Of a DNA stretch of 64,000 nucleotides, positions 18,827-27,118 are shown one piece after another; position 1 is the stretch's first letter, and each line of letters opens with the position of its first letter. The stretch is from positions 681,391 to 745,390 of the forward strand of contig CAVORW010000003.1 of assembly GCA_963698715.1 (NCBI GenBank). The letters run 5' to 3'. Source of the DNA: CAWHJB01 sp963698715. Its GTDB lineage: Bacteria; Chloroflexota; Anaerolineae; Anaerolineales; UBA4823. The position numbers were made by a program, and so were the translations under genes. A model generated the notes under the pieces. The model was not told the DNA's origin and did no database searches. It saw nothing but the letters and a program-made list of their open reading frames with translations.

Positions 18827-19996
18827 ATGCGCATCACCGTTCTGGGTGGAGCAGGGAAGATGGGCTGCATTGCCGTGCAATCCCTGGCTGGCGACACACG
18901 GGTGGATGAAGTTATCCTGGCTGATGTTAATCTGGAACAGGCCAGGATCGTAGCCGAAACGATCCAAAGCCCCAAAATCAAGACCCAAAAAGTTGATCTA
19001 CGCGATCATGCCAGCCTGGTTGGGATCCTGCGAGGCTCGGAGACCTGCCTGAATGCCACGGTCTACTACACTAACCTGGCTGTAATGCAGGCCTGCCTGG
19101 AAGCAAAAACTCATTACACCGATATGGGTGGGCTGTTCCACACAACCTACAAACAGCTGGCTCTCTCGGAGACCTTTGCCGAAGCTGGGGTTAGCGCCGT
19201 GTTGGGAATGGGTTCGGCTCCAGGGATCCCGAACATTCAGGCCCGCTATGCAGCCGAACGTTTGGACAGGATCGACAGCATCCGGATTTATGATGGCATC
19301 CAACCACCCCCTCCGGAAGATGTGCGTTTCACTTATGCCGTCCCCACGATCCTGGACGAGCTGACGCTGGCCCCAATGGTCTTCGAAAATGGTGAATTTG
19401 TCGCCAAAGAGCCCTTGACTGGCTTTGAGGATTACTGGTTCAGTAAACCGTTAGGTATGCTGCCGATGCACTATTCACTGCATTCCGAAGTGGCTACCCT
19501 GCCGCTCACTTACAAGGATAAGGGGGTGCGGGAATGCTTTTTCAAGATCAATTACTGGGGTATGGCTAAAGAAACGGTTGAAAAGGTGCGCATCCTGGCA
19601 GATTTTGGATTTAACCGCCGGGAAGCCGTCGAAGTCAGCGGCCAGAAAGTGGTACCGCGTGAGTTGATGCTGACTTTACTGGCAGATTACGTGCCGCCCA
19701 TCACTGATTTTCTGGCGCCAGCTAAAAAGCACCCACCGGATTGGGCCAAGGAGATCGTGACCGAAGTTTGGGGCAGCAAAAATGGTCAGCCGGTAACTTA
19801 CCGCCTGGGAACTCTGACTTGCCGGGGGGCTTTGCCAACCGGCCTGGCCCCTGCCATTGCTGCTATCTGGCTGGCTGAAGGCCGGATTCCTCCAGGGGTG
19901 CATCCACCGGAAGTTGCACTGGAGCCGGAGCCATTCTTTAAAGAGCTCGAACCCTATGAGATTGAAACCAGGGTGACCGTCACAGCTAAAGTTTGA
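18827..19996 (+). CDS. Saccharopine dehydrogenase-like oxidoreductase, copy 2
   Basis: 389 aa. The ATG at 18827 is preferred over 18821 because AGGAG ends 7 nt before it. The Rossmann segment is ITVLGGAGKMGCIAVQSLAG with VILADVN, followed by MGSAPGIPNIQARYAAERLD. It resembles copy 1 in length, order of domains and gene position, but the sequences are only distantly similar. It closes the second module and the island, and a terminator follows. Confidence 0.8.
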   Translation: MRITVLGGAGKMGCIAVQSLAGDTRVDEVILADVNLEQARIVAETIQSPKIKTQKVDLRDHASLVGILRGSETCLNATVYYTNLAVMQACLEAKTHYTDMGGLFHTTYKQLALSETFAEAGVSAVLGMGSAPGIPNIQARYAAERLDRIDSIRIYDGIQPPPPEDVRFTYAVPTILDELTLAPMVFENGEFVAKEPLTGFEDYWFSKPLGMLPMHYSLHSEVATLPLTYKDKGVRECFFKINYWGMAKETVEKVRILADFGFNRREAVEVSGQKVVPRELMLTLLADYVPPITDFLAPAKKHPPDWAKEIVTEVWGSKNGQPVTYRLGTLTCRGALPTGLAPAIAAIWLAEGRIPPGVHPPEVALEPEPFFKELEPYEIETRVTVTAKV

Positions 19997-20108
19997 GTTA
20001 GCTCGATCGATATCGTAGCGAGGCTGGTTAATCGTTCCGGTTTTAGTGGGATCATGATACTACTGCAACAGACCACCTGCTCCGCCCGGTCACAAAATTG
20101 CTGGCCAA

Positions 20109-20148
20109 AAAATGCGGTTGGGGAAGTAATTCCTCGACCGCATTTTAT
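20109..20148 (+). terminator. Terminator of the catabolic island
   Basis: AAAATGCGGT (20109-20118) and ACCGCATTTT (20137-20146) form a 10-bp stem with an A-rich 5' side and T-rich 3' side, 110 bp after the last gene of the island. Confidence 0.65.
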
Positions 20149-20234
20149 GCGCACCCCCGGAGCAGCATCCTGGGTAGAACCGAACAGGATTACAATCTAT
20201 TTGATTACGGTTAAGTGTTACTTTAGGAGATGTT

Positions 20235-21299
20235 ATGACCGTCCCATCCAAAACCCTGCTCTTCATGACGATCAGCCTGTTCCTGGTTGGGATGTCATGT
20301 TCGCTGCCGGGGCTGGCGGACGATAACGTGGCTCATATGGAAGATGGCGAATCCGTTACAAACGGTCCAGATGGCAGCGATGTTATCACCACGCCTGGAT
20401 CGGTGTTTCTGCCGTTGGTTGCAACACCGACTGGCGCCGGCAGCTTGCAGCTCGGAGAAGTCAATGATTTCCTGTATCAGCTCCAGAATCTCGATCTGCA
20501 GGCGATCGGACAAACAGCCTATGACCTGGTGATTATGGATTATTCGTCAGACGGATCGGCGGAACGGACCTTCCTTGCAGCGGAAATTGAAGATCTCAAG
20601 CATAGCCCTGGGGGTGAAAAGATCGTGCTGGCTTATATGAGCATCGGAGAGGCAGAGAATTACCGCTTTTACTGGCAGGACGACTGGGATGCCAATACCG
20701 ATGGAACCCCTGATCCCGGCGCACCCGCCTGGCTGGACGTGCAAAATCCGGAGTGGCAGGGGAATTATAAAGTCCACTATTGGGATCCCGGCTGGCAATC
20801 CCTGATCCTGGCCTATACCGACCGGCTGCTGGATGCGGGCTTTGATGGAGCTTATCTGGACATCATCGATGCTTATGAATATTATGCTGAACAAGGCCGC
20901 AGTAGCGCTCCTGCGGAGATGCGGGATTTCATTGCCGCCATTCGGGCTCAGGCTCACCAGCGAGACCCTGAGTTCTTGATCGTGCCTCAAAATGCAGCCG
21001 AATTGGTTGGCCTGCTCCCCGATTATTTGCAGTTCATTGATGGGCTGGGCCAGGAAGACCTTTACTATGGTTACGATGGCGATGACCTCCCAACCCCTGC
21101 ACAAGTGACGGCGAATCTGGAGCAATACCTGGACCTGTACGTACAGGCAGGGAAAATCGTGCTGACAACGGACTACGCCTGGACCCAGGCGCATATTGAG
21201 GATGCCTATTCGCAAGCGCGCCGCCGTGGCTACCACCCCTTTGTGACTTTTCGGGACCTGGACCAGCTGATAATCCATCCATCTCAGCCTCCAGATTGA
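20235..21299 (+). CDS. Secreted GH114-like (TM1410/polygalactosaminidase-type) protein
   Basis: 354 aa, with ribosome site AGGAG. A hydrophobic N-terminal export signal (TLLFMTISLFLVGMSCS) may end in a lipidated Cys, although the lipobox is weak. The rest is a TIM-barrel of the GH114/TM1410 type, with YDLVIMDYSSDG, KIVLAYMSIGEAENYRFYW and GFDGAYLDIIDAYEYY carrying the acidic residues expected on barrel strands. Known members cleave alpha-1,4-galactosaminoglycans in exopolysaccharide. A role in remodelling the cell's own polymer is plausible, since a polysaccharide operon lies 6 kb downstream. Confidence 0.8.
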   Translation: MTVPSKTLLFMTISLFLVGMSCSLPGLADDNVAHMEDGESVTNGPDGSDVITTPGSVFLPLVATPTGAGSLQLGEVNDFLYQLQNLDLQAIGQTAYDLVIMDYSSDGSAERTFLAAEIEDLKHSPGGEKIVLAYMSIGEAENYRFYWQDDWDANTDGTPDPGAPAWLDVQNPEWQGNYKVHYWDPGWQSLILAYTDRLLDAGFDGAYLDIIDAYEYYAEQGRSSAPAEMRDFIAAIRAQAHQRDPEFLIVPQNAAELVGLLPDYLQFIDGLGQEDLYYGYDGDDLPTPAQVTANLEQYLDLYVQAGKIVLTTDYAWTQAHIEDAYSQARRRGYHPFVTFRDLDQLIIHPSQPPD

Positions 21300-21383
21300 G
21301 CCAATTCCGGGGTAATCCAACCCCAGAATTTCCCAAAGGCCCGATCGTTCCCTCTCACCACAGTATTTTCAAAGTCCCCGATC

Positions 21384-21411
21384 TTCACAAGTAGCACTGG
21401 ATGAGTATAAT
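21384..21411 (+). promoter_or_regulatory. Promoter of the response regulator gene
   Basis: TTCACA (21384-21389) and a perfect TATAAT (21406-21411) have a 16-bp spacer, about 60 bp upstream of the start codon. Confidence 0.6.
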
Positions 21412-21472
21412 GGTAGCAGACACTCTCTAAGTCATTCTGATACGCTCACTGCCAATAATGTTAGGAGTGCAA

Positions 21473-22111
21473 ATGGTCGAACTAAAACCTATTCGTGTAA
21501 TGATCGTCGACGACCATACCGTCGTTCGAAGCGGACTTGGGGCTTTCTTGCTGGCGTATGACGATTTGGATCTGGTGGCTGAAGCAAACAGTGGGGAGCA
21601 TGCACTGCGGCTCTGCGACCAGGTGAAACCAGATGTTGTATTGATGGATCTGGTGATGCCTGGCATGGATGGAGCCGCAGCAACCAAGGCGATTCGGGTA
21701 AAATGCCCGCAAATCCAGGTCATTGTCCTGACCAGCTTTAAAGAGCAGGAGTTGGTGCACGCAGCTTTGAAGGCAGGGGCAATTGGCTACCTGCTGAAAA
21801 ATTTATCTGCTGACGAGCTTGCCAGTGCCATCCGGGCGGCTCACGCCGGTCGATCAACCCTGGCGCCCGAAGCCGCACTTGCCTTGATTGAAGCAGCCCG
21901 TGAGCCTGAACCGATCCATTTTGAGCTGACAGAAAGAGAAAGTGAAGTGCTGGCCGAAATGGTTCAGGGGCTGACTAACCCCGAGATCGCCGAGCGCTTG
22001 TTCATCTCTCGGTCAACGGTGAAATTTCATGTCAGCAGCATCTTAACCAAACTGGGTGTTTCCAGCCGCACCGAAGCCGTGTCTGTTGCCATCCAACACA
22101 AACTTCTATAG
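21473..22111 (+). CDS. NarL/FixJ-family response regulator
   Basis: 212 aa from the ATG at 21473, which follows GGAG; the ATG at 21458 has no ribosome site. The receiver domain has the acidic pair in IVDDH, the phospho-acceptor Asp in VVLMDLVMPGMDG and the conserved Lys in GYLLKNLS. The LuxR-type helix-turn-helix is LTERESEVLAEMVQGLTNPE then ISRSTVKFHVSSIL. No kinase is adjacent. The GAF histidine kinase at 47608-49284 is of the class that phosphorylates such regulators and is a candidate partner (inference). Confidence 0.93.
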   Translation: MVELKPIRVMIVDDHTVVRSGLGAFLLAYDDLDLVAEANSGEHALRLCDQVKPDVVLMDLVMPGMDGAAATKAIRVKCPQIQVIVLTSFKEQELVHAALKAGAIGYLLKNLSADELASAIRAAHAGRSTLAPEAALALIEAAREPEPIHFELTERESEVLAEMVQGLTNPEIAERLFISRSTVKFHVSSILTKLGVSSRTEAVSVAIQHKLL

Positions 22112-22181
22112 AAGAGTATGCTTGAGACAGGTGGAGTATGGATCGGGTAGCGTTGTGGGCACGAAAAAAACCCACAGCAAT

Positions 22182-22211
22182 TTGTGCGCCTCGGACGGCC
22201 TATTGTACAAT
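22182..22211 (+). promoter_or_regulatory. Possible promoter of the wax ester synthase gene
   Basis: TTGTGC (22182-22187) and TACAAT (22206-22211) have an 18-bp spacer and lie just upstream of the start codon. The -35 match is weak. A small TGTGGG/CCCACA hairpin (22154-22176) precedes it. Confidence 0.35.
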
Positions 22212-22233
22212 CCTTTTTTGAGTTGATGAAAGG

Positions 22234-23802
22234 ATGGCTCAAATGTCTGCCGCTCGACTGCATCGTGAGACTTTTTCAAACGTAGATGCAGCTTGGCTGC
22301 ATATGGAGTCGCCTACCAATACGGCTATGATTACGGGGGTGTTGATGTTCACCGAGCCGGTGGACTTCGAACGTTTTCGGGCCACTGTCGAGCACCGTCT
22401 CCTGCTGCATGATCGCTTTCGCCAACGAGTACGCGAGCCGGATTTCAAATTGGGGCTGCCTTCCTGGGAAGAAGACCCTGAATTTGACCTCAACCGGCAT
22501 ATCCAGCGGGTGGATTTGCCAGAGCCGGGCGACCAGGTGTGCTTGCAGGAGTTGGTAGGCAGCCTGATGAGCACCCAGCTGGATTTCAGCATCCCTTTAT
22601 GGCAGTTCCATTTTGTCGAGAATTTTAATGGGGGCACAGCTGTCATTGCCCGGCTGCATCACTGTATTGCAGATGGATTGGCCTTGATGCAGGTGTTGCT
22701 TTCGTTGACCGATGAAGGTCCAGACGCCCCCTGGCCCGCGCCTCGAGTAACCAGGACTCGCTCTGGCAGCCGGTTTGGAACCCTGTTCAGACCCGTAGCC
22801 AGTGCATACAAACTGGCGAATAACACCTGGAATATTGGTAAAAACCTTTTTTCAGAAGGTGTGCAAACCCTTTTCCAACCCAGCCGTGTCCTGGATGTGG
22901 CCCGGCTGGGTACTGCGAGCACCAAAGCTCTGGCGAAGCTGCTGTTGATCGGACCCGATCAGCGAACGATCTTTCGAGGCAGCTGCCGGGGAACCAAAAA
23001 CGCCGCATGGTCCGACCTGATTGATCTGCAGGAAGTGAAAGCCATTGGTCAGATCATGGGCTGTACGCTGAACGATGTGCTGCTGGCAGCTGTAACCGGG
23101 GCGCTGCGACGTTATCTGGAGGATCGCAACCAGCCAACCGAAGGGGTCAATATCCGGGCGATCGTCCCGGTAAATTTACGCCCACCCGACGATAAAGAAC
23201 AGCTTGGCAATAAATTTGGGTTGGTGTTCCTATCCTTGCCAATTGGAATTAAGGATCCATTGCGCCGGCTGCGGGTGCTAAAGCATCGTATGGATGCCAT
23301 TAAAAATTCTCCCGAGGCGGTGGTTGCTTTCGGGATATTGAATGCGATCGGTATGACTCCGACCCAGATTGAAGCGATTATTACTAAAATCTTTGGGATC
23401 AAAGGCACCGCCGTGATGACCAATGTGCCTGGGCCGCGCAAAGTGCTGTACCTGGCAGGGAGCCCTTTGCAGAAGCTGGTCTTTTGGGTGCCGGCGCCCG
23501 CTAACCTGGGGATTGGCGTGAGTATCCTAAGCTATGCAGGACAGGTGATTTTGGGTGTGGCGACGGATGCCTGTCTTGTGCCGGACCCGGAGGCAATTAT
23601 TGCCGCCTTCCATGCTGAATTGGATTATTTGAGAAATTGGGGTCGCCCGCCTCGTGTAATGAAGCCTGAACCAGCCATGAACGAGGCTGGCCCGCTGCCA
23701 AGTCCGCCAGCAAGGCGCTGTAGTGCGCTGACTAAGGCCGGTCAGCCGTGCAAAAATTATGCCCAGACTGGCTCAGACGCCTGCCGGGTGCATACGTCCT
23801 GA
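22234..23802 (+). CDS. Wax ester synthase / diacylglycerol acyltransferase (WS/DGAT) with C-terminal Cys motif
   Basis: 522 aa; the ATG at 22243 is an equally good start. The catalytic HHxxxDG motif is HHCIADG at residues 142-148. The conserved GTAVMTNVPGPRKVLYLAG and the segment MGCTLNDVLLAAVTGALRRY are typical of the family. The enzyme esterifies acyl-CoA with fatty alcohol or diacylglycerol for storage lipid at the membrane. Unusually, the last 30 residues form a separate small motif, RCSALTKAGQPCKNYAQTG followed by DACRVH, with three Cys and one His, perhaps a metal-binding tag joined by a Pro-rich linker. Confidence 0.92.
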   Translation: MAQMSAARLHRETFSNVDAAWLHMESPTNTAMITGVLMFTEPVDFERFRATVEHRLLLHDRFRQRVREPDFKLGLPSWEEDPEFDLNRHIQRVDLPEPGDQVCLQELVGSLMSTQLDFSIPLWQFHFVENFNGGTAVIARLHHCIADGLALMQVLLSLTDEGPDAPWPAPRVTRTRSGSRFGTLFRPVASAYKLANNTWNIGKNLFSEGVQTLFQPSRVLDVARLGTASTKALAKLLLIGPDQRTIFRGSCRGTKNAAWSDLIDLQEVKAIGQIMGCTLNDVLLAAVTGALRRYLEDRNQPTEGVNIRAIVPVNLRPPDDKEQLGNKFGLVFLSLPIGIKDPLRRLRVLKHRMDAIKNSPEAVVAFGILNAIGMTPTQIEAIITKIFGIKGTAVMTNVPGPRKVLYLAGSPLQKLVFWVPAPANLGIGVSILSYAGQVILGVATDACLVPDPEAIIAAFHAELDYLRNWGRPPRVMKPEPAMNEAGPLPSPPARRCSALTKAGQPCKNYAQTGSDACRVHTS

Positions 23803-23930
23803 CCTAAAACGAAGGCAATTTTTTATAGACAGACTCTGGTGCTCATTTTAAGCCTGTCATAAACACAACCAAGCTGTACAGCTTGATTTCCACTGTTGGT
23901 TCTGGGTTTAATAAATTCGCGAGTTTTTTA

Positions 23931-23960
23931 CAGACAATTTTCCCGGCGATACGCTATAGT
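23931..23960 (+). promoter_or_regulatory. Promoter placed for a leaderless transcript
   Basis: CAGACA (23931-23936) and TATAGT (23955-23960) have an 18-bp spacer. The -10 box ends only 6 bp before the ATG at 23967, so transcription would start at or next to the start codon. No Shine-Dalgarno sequence is present. Confidence 0.45.
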
Positions 23961-23966
23961 AGAAAC

Positions 23967-25856
23967 ATGCCGCTCGAGTTGCCCCCACCTGGTTCGCAAT
24001 CACCCCGGCGTGAGCTGTTTTGGAGCTGGACCAAGGCTGCCGCGTTGGCTGCTGTCTTCGTCATCGCTGTCACCGGTATTGGCCTGGGCAGCCGGCTTGC
24101 GGGCGGCGCCTCTTACCTGCCCTGGGTGCCGCGTGAATGGCCCACCCTACCTCCTACTCCAGCCCAGGCGCGATTGATCATCAGTGAGATCATGTACGAC
24201 CCAGAACTCAGCGAACCAGACGCTGAATGGTTCGAACTTTTCAATTCTGGCGATTTTGTCTTAGATATCAGTGGCTATAAAATTGGTGATGAAGAAACTC
24301 ACGGACAAGGCGAGGGTATGTACCGTCTGCCTCAAGGCCTCGTGCTTGCCCCGCGCCAGGCACTGGTGATTGCCAACCGGGCAGCAATTTTTAAGAGTCA
24401 ATTCCAGGCTTCTCCTGACTTCGAACTGCGCGAATCTGATCCGGGGGTCCCGAACCTGGAGAAGTATTCCCAATGGTCAACCGGATATGTTGAGCTGTTG
24501 AATACCGGTGATGAATTGATTGTGCTCAACGCCAACGATTGGTGGGTAGACGCGGTTTCTTGGGGGAATTCCAGTGTGGCACTGGACCCGCCGGCTTCCA
24601 AGGTGGCAGAAGGCCATTCCCTAAGCCGCCGGTTTGGATACCTGGATTCTGACCAGCCCAGCGATTGGATGGACCAGCCGATTCCCAATCCCTGGCTGAT
24701 CGAAATGAGCACCCCAACCCCGACGCCCACCGCGCCGCAAGCCGGCATGGTTTTAATCAGCGAAGTTTTTTATCATTCTGGGAGGGTAGCCGATCCCATG
24801 GGGGAATGGATTGAGGTTCTTAACAGCAGCTTGCAGGTTATCTGCCTGGGAGGGTTTAAACTGGGCGATGAGGAATTTTCCGGGGGCAGCGAGGGGATGA
24901 GCGCCTTTCCCGGCAGCGCCTGCCTATCGCCAGGCTCGGTGTTCATCGTTGCCCATGCGTCTCAATCTTATCAAGCTGTCCACGGTTTCCCGGCAGATTA
25001 TGAGCTGGTCGATAGTGACCCGGTTGTGCCAGACCTGATCGCTTACTCCGTCTGGGGTGCCGGTTCCATCAGTCTCAATAACAGCGGGGATGAAGTGCTG
25101 CTGCTGGATCGCGACAATCGCTTGCTGGATGCAGTCTCGTGGGGAAGCTCAAACTGGGCTTTTAACCCGCCAGTTCCGGCTGTAGCAGAAGATCATTCGA
25201 TCGAGCGCTATCCAGCTGACCAGGATACCGATACCAGTGCCGATTGGCGCGATCAGCCCGTGCCTGATCCTGGAGAAGTTGACCGCCCAGAAATTGATCC
25301 CCGTACGCCTTCACCAACACCTACTCGAACACCGACCGCAACCCTGCCTTACCAGCTCGTGATCAATGAAATCCTGGCTTATCCGCCGCCGCTGCTCGGA
25401 GATGCGAATGGCGATGGTGAAGCTGATCCTCAGGCGGATGAATTTGTTGAGCTTGTCAACACCACCCTGGCAGAGATTGACTTAAGCGGCTGGCAGTTAG
25501 GCGATGCGGTCTCCATTCGGCATGTGTTCCCGCCTGGAACCTATCTTCCACCCGGCGGAGGCGTGGTCATCTTTGGCGGCGGCGCCCCCCAGGGAAGTTT
25601 TTGTGGCAGCCTGGTGCACATCGCCAGCAGCGGCCAATTGGGACTGGATAATTACTCAGACAGTCTGCGCCTGTTGGACCCGGGCTCGGCCCAGGTTCTG
25701 GTCTATAGTTATGGATCGGAAGCGGGAGACGGCCAATCGATCACTCGCTCTCCCGATATCTATGGACCAGAGCCGCTGGTTAGACATACCATGGCCGACG
25801 GGGCGAATGGTGCCCTTTTTTCACCCGGCTGCCGGGTGGATGGCACCCCTTTTTAG
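23967..25856 (+). CDS. Surface protein with three lamin-tail domains
   Basis: 629 aa from the ATG at 23967; the longer frame from a TTG at 23883 runs through the promoter and is rejected. One transmembrane or signal segment lies at residues 22-42. Three lamin-tail (LTD) repeats follow at roughly 68-230, 260-410 and 460-620, each starting with VISE/INE-type strands (IISEIMYDP, LISEVFYHS, VINEILAYP). Thr/Pro linkers separate them. The third repeat contains an EF-hand-like LGDANGDGEADPQADEF. Such proteins are anchored outside the cell and may bind substrates or partners. Confidence 0.85.
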   Translation: MPLELPPPGSQSPRRELFWSWTKAAALAAVFVIAVTGIGLGSRLAGGASYLPWVPREWPTLPPTPAQARLIISEIMYDPELSEPDAEWFELFNSGDFVLDISGYKIGDEETHGQGEGMYRLPQGLVLAPRQALVIANRAAIFKSQFQASPDFELRESDPGVPNLEKYSQWSTGYVELLNTGDELIVLNANDWWVDAVSWGNSSVALDPPASKVAEGHSLSRRFGYLDSDQPSDWMDQPIPNPWLIEMSTPTPTPTAPQAGMVLISEVFYHSGRVADPMGEWIEVLNSSLQVICLGGFKLGDEEFSGGSEGMSAFPGSACLSPGSVFIVAHASQSYQAVHGFPADYELVDSDPVVPDLIAYSVWGAGSISLNNSGDEVLLLDRDNRLLDAVSWGSSNWAFNPPVPAVAEDHSIERYPADQDTDTSADWRDQPVPDPGEVDRPEIDPRTPSPTPTRTPTATLPYQLVINEILAYPPPLLGDANGDGEADPQADEFVELVNTTLAEIDLSGWQLGDAVSIRHVFPPGTYLPPGGGVVIFGGGAPQGSFCGSLVHIASSGQLGLDNYSDSLRLLDPGSAQVLVYSYGSEAGDGQSITRSPDIYGPEPLVRHTMADGANGALFSPGCRVDGTPF

Positions 25857-25950
25857 AAACCGACCCGCCAATGGCTCTGGCAGCGGCAGCACACCGTAAT
25901 TCCAGGACAGGCAATCTATGTCCAGATGGTAGAAATAAAGGGTAAAAACA

Positions 25951-25980
25951 AACACCCGCCCTGGCTTGCTGGCGGGTGTT
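25951..25980 (-). terminator. Terminator of lexA
   Basis: AACACCCGCC (25951-25960) pairs perfectly with GGCGGGTGTT (25971-25980). On the minus strand it is followed by TGTTTTTA. It lies 34 bp past the lexA stop and may also serve the convergent lamin-tail gene. Confidence 0.85.
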
Positions 25981-26013
25981 GTCTATAGTTTATCGATTGA
26001 AAGCGAGTTTCGC

Positions 26014-26772
26014 TCAGGAAGCCAGCCCGGGTACCTGGCGGATCACCATGACGACTTTGCCTTGAATTTCCAGGGTACCAGGATCATCGACATAAATCGG
26101 GCCCATGGTTGGGTTAGCTGGTTGCAGGCGGACTCGCCCGTTTTCCTTGTAGAAGTACTTGAGGGTGGTTTCATCACGATCGGTCAGCCAGATTGCTACC
26201 ATTTCCCCATTGCGAGCCTCATTGGCCTTTTTCATGATCACGATATCGCCTTCATTGACCATCGCATCGATCATAGAATCTCCCTGAACTTCCAGGGCGA
26301 AAAGGTCTTCACCGGCTTTCTCGCGCGGTAACAGGCTGCGGGCAACATCGACCATGCTGTCAGCGTCGTAGTAGGAGAAGTCTGAGGATGGAACAGGCAC
26401 TGGTTGAGCGGCGAAGATCCGACCAACAATAGGGATACGCAGCAGCTCTTCGACCGATTGCCGGAGTGTTTGGGCAGACTGCTTGAGGCCGCTTGCTACC
26501 GCACCGGCGACACCCGCAGCAGCTCCCGTGACCTCCGATAGCGGTTTTAACAACCGGATGCCACGCGAGACGTGGCTGTCGCGTTCGATATAGCCCATCT
26601 CCTGAAGCTGGTCTAGATAATAATTAACCACCGAGGTTGAGGAAATGTTGGTTTCATCGCATATTTCTCGTATGGAAGGTGGATAACCGGGGTCAATTTG
26701 AAAACGTTCCAGCACTTCCAGGATCTTTTTTTGGCGCTCACTGAGGCCTTTCTTGCGTTTTCGGGCCATCAT
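26014..26772 (-). CDS. lexA: SOS repressor LexA with altered cleavage site
   Basis: 252 aa, against about 200-240 in most bacteria. The winged helix-turn-helix (about residues 11-75) reads LSERQKKILEVLERF with SIREICDETNISSTSVVNYY. The peptidase domain has nucleophile Ser166 in QGDSMIDAMVNEGD and Lys205 in TTLKYFYKE. Two oddities are visible. An Ala-rich insert of about 35 residues (78-112) lies between the domains. The scissile dipeptide, normally Ala-Gly in a VAAGEP context, is Ala121-Ala122 in IFAAQP. A perfect SOS box lies in its own promoter, so autoregulation is expected. The start follows AGGAGAG. Confidence 0.93.
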   Translation of the reverse strand: MMARKRKKGLSERQKKILEVLERFQIDPGYPPSIREICDETNISSTSVVNYYLDQLQEMGYIERDSHVSRGIRLLKPLSEVTGAAAGVAGAVASGLKQSAQTLRQSVEELLRIPIVGRIFAAQPVPVPSSDFSYYDADSMVDVARSLLPREKAGEDLFALEVQGDSMIDAMVNEGDIVIMKKANEARNGEMVAIWLTDRDETTLKYFYKENGRVRLQPANPTMGPIYVDDPGTLEIQGKVVMVIRQVPGLAS

Positions 26773-26816
26773 CGCTATCTCTCCTGTCTAAGTAGAACAA
26801 TAGTTCCTGTAATCCA

Positions 26817-26846
26817 AATATAACACGAACATGCGTTCTGTGTCAA
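26817..26846 (-). promoter_or_regulatory. lexA promoter with SOS operator in the spacer
   Basis: On the minus strand a perfect TTGACA (26841-26846) and TATATT (26817-26822) have an 18-bp spacer. The spacer contains CGAACATGCGTTCT (26826-26839, plus-strand reading), which matches the Gram-positive-type SOS box CGAACnnnnGTTCn. Bound LexA would block RNA polymerase directly. Confidence 0.9.
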
Positions 26847-26849
26847 GTG

Positions 26850-26876
26850 GTTCGTACACTTATGTTCGTACACTTA
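26850..26876 (+). repeat. Tandem 13-bp direct repeats upstream of lexA
   Basis: GTTCGTACACTTA occurs at 26850-26862 and again at 26864-26876, one base apart. Each holds a GTTCG half-site like that of the SOS box, so they may be auxiliary LexA half-sites or sites for another regulator. The remaining 240 bp up to wecC shows nothing further that I can support. Confidence 0.6.
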
Positions 26877-27118
26877 AATTTGGATAGAATTTATGACTAT
26901 GTTGTCGGGATCTACGGCAATCACCGCCCAAACCGACCAAATCAGTGAAAACCCTGGACAGCTCACAAGCAGTTTGTGGTTTTCGCTGGTCACGGTTATC
27001 TTGAATTAATCCTGTAAAGTCTTGGAACTATGGCATAATCTGGGGGCGTACGTATATTTGTTGGCCGGTAGTGCTCAAACAGTGTGGAGAGTTTGAGGAC
27101 TCTGAACAGGAGTGATCC

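Noticed and set aside
20547..21320. 257-codon minus-strand frame
   Set aside because: Antisense to the GH114-like gene, no ribosome site, no domain pattern.
23883..23966. TTG start for the lamin-tail protein
   Set aside because: The extension passes through the promoter and lacks a ribosome site; the signal segment follows the ATG at 23967.
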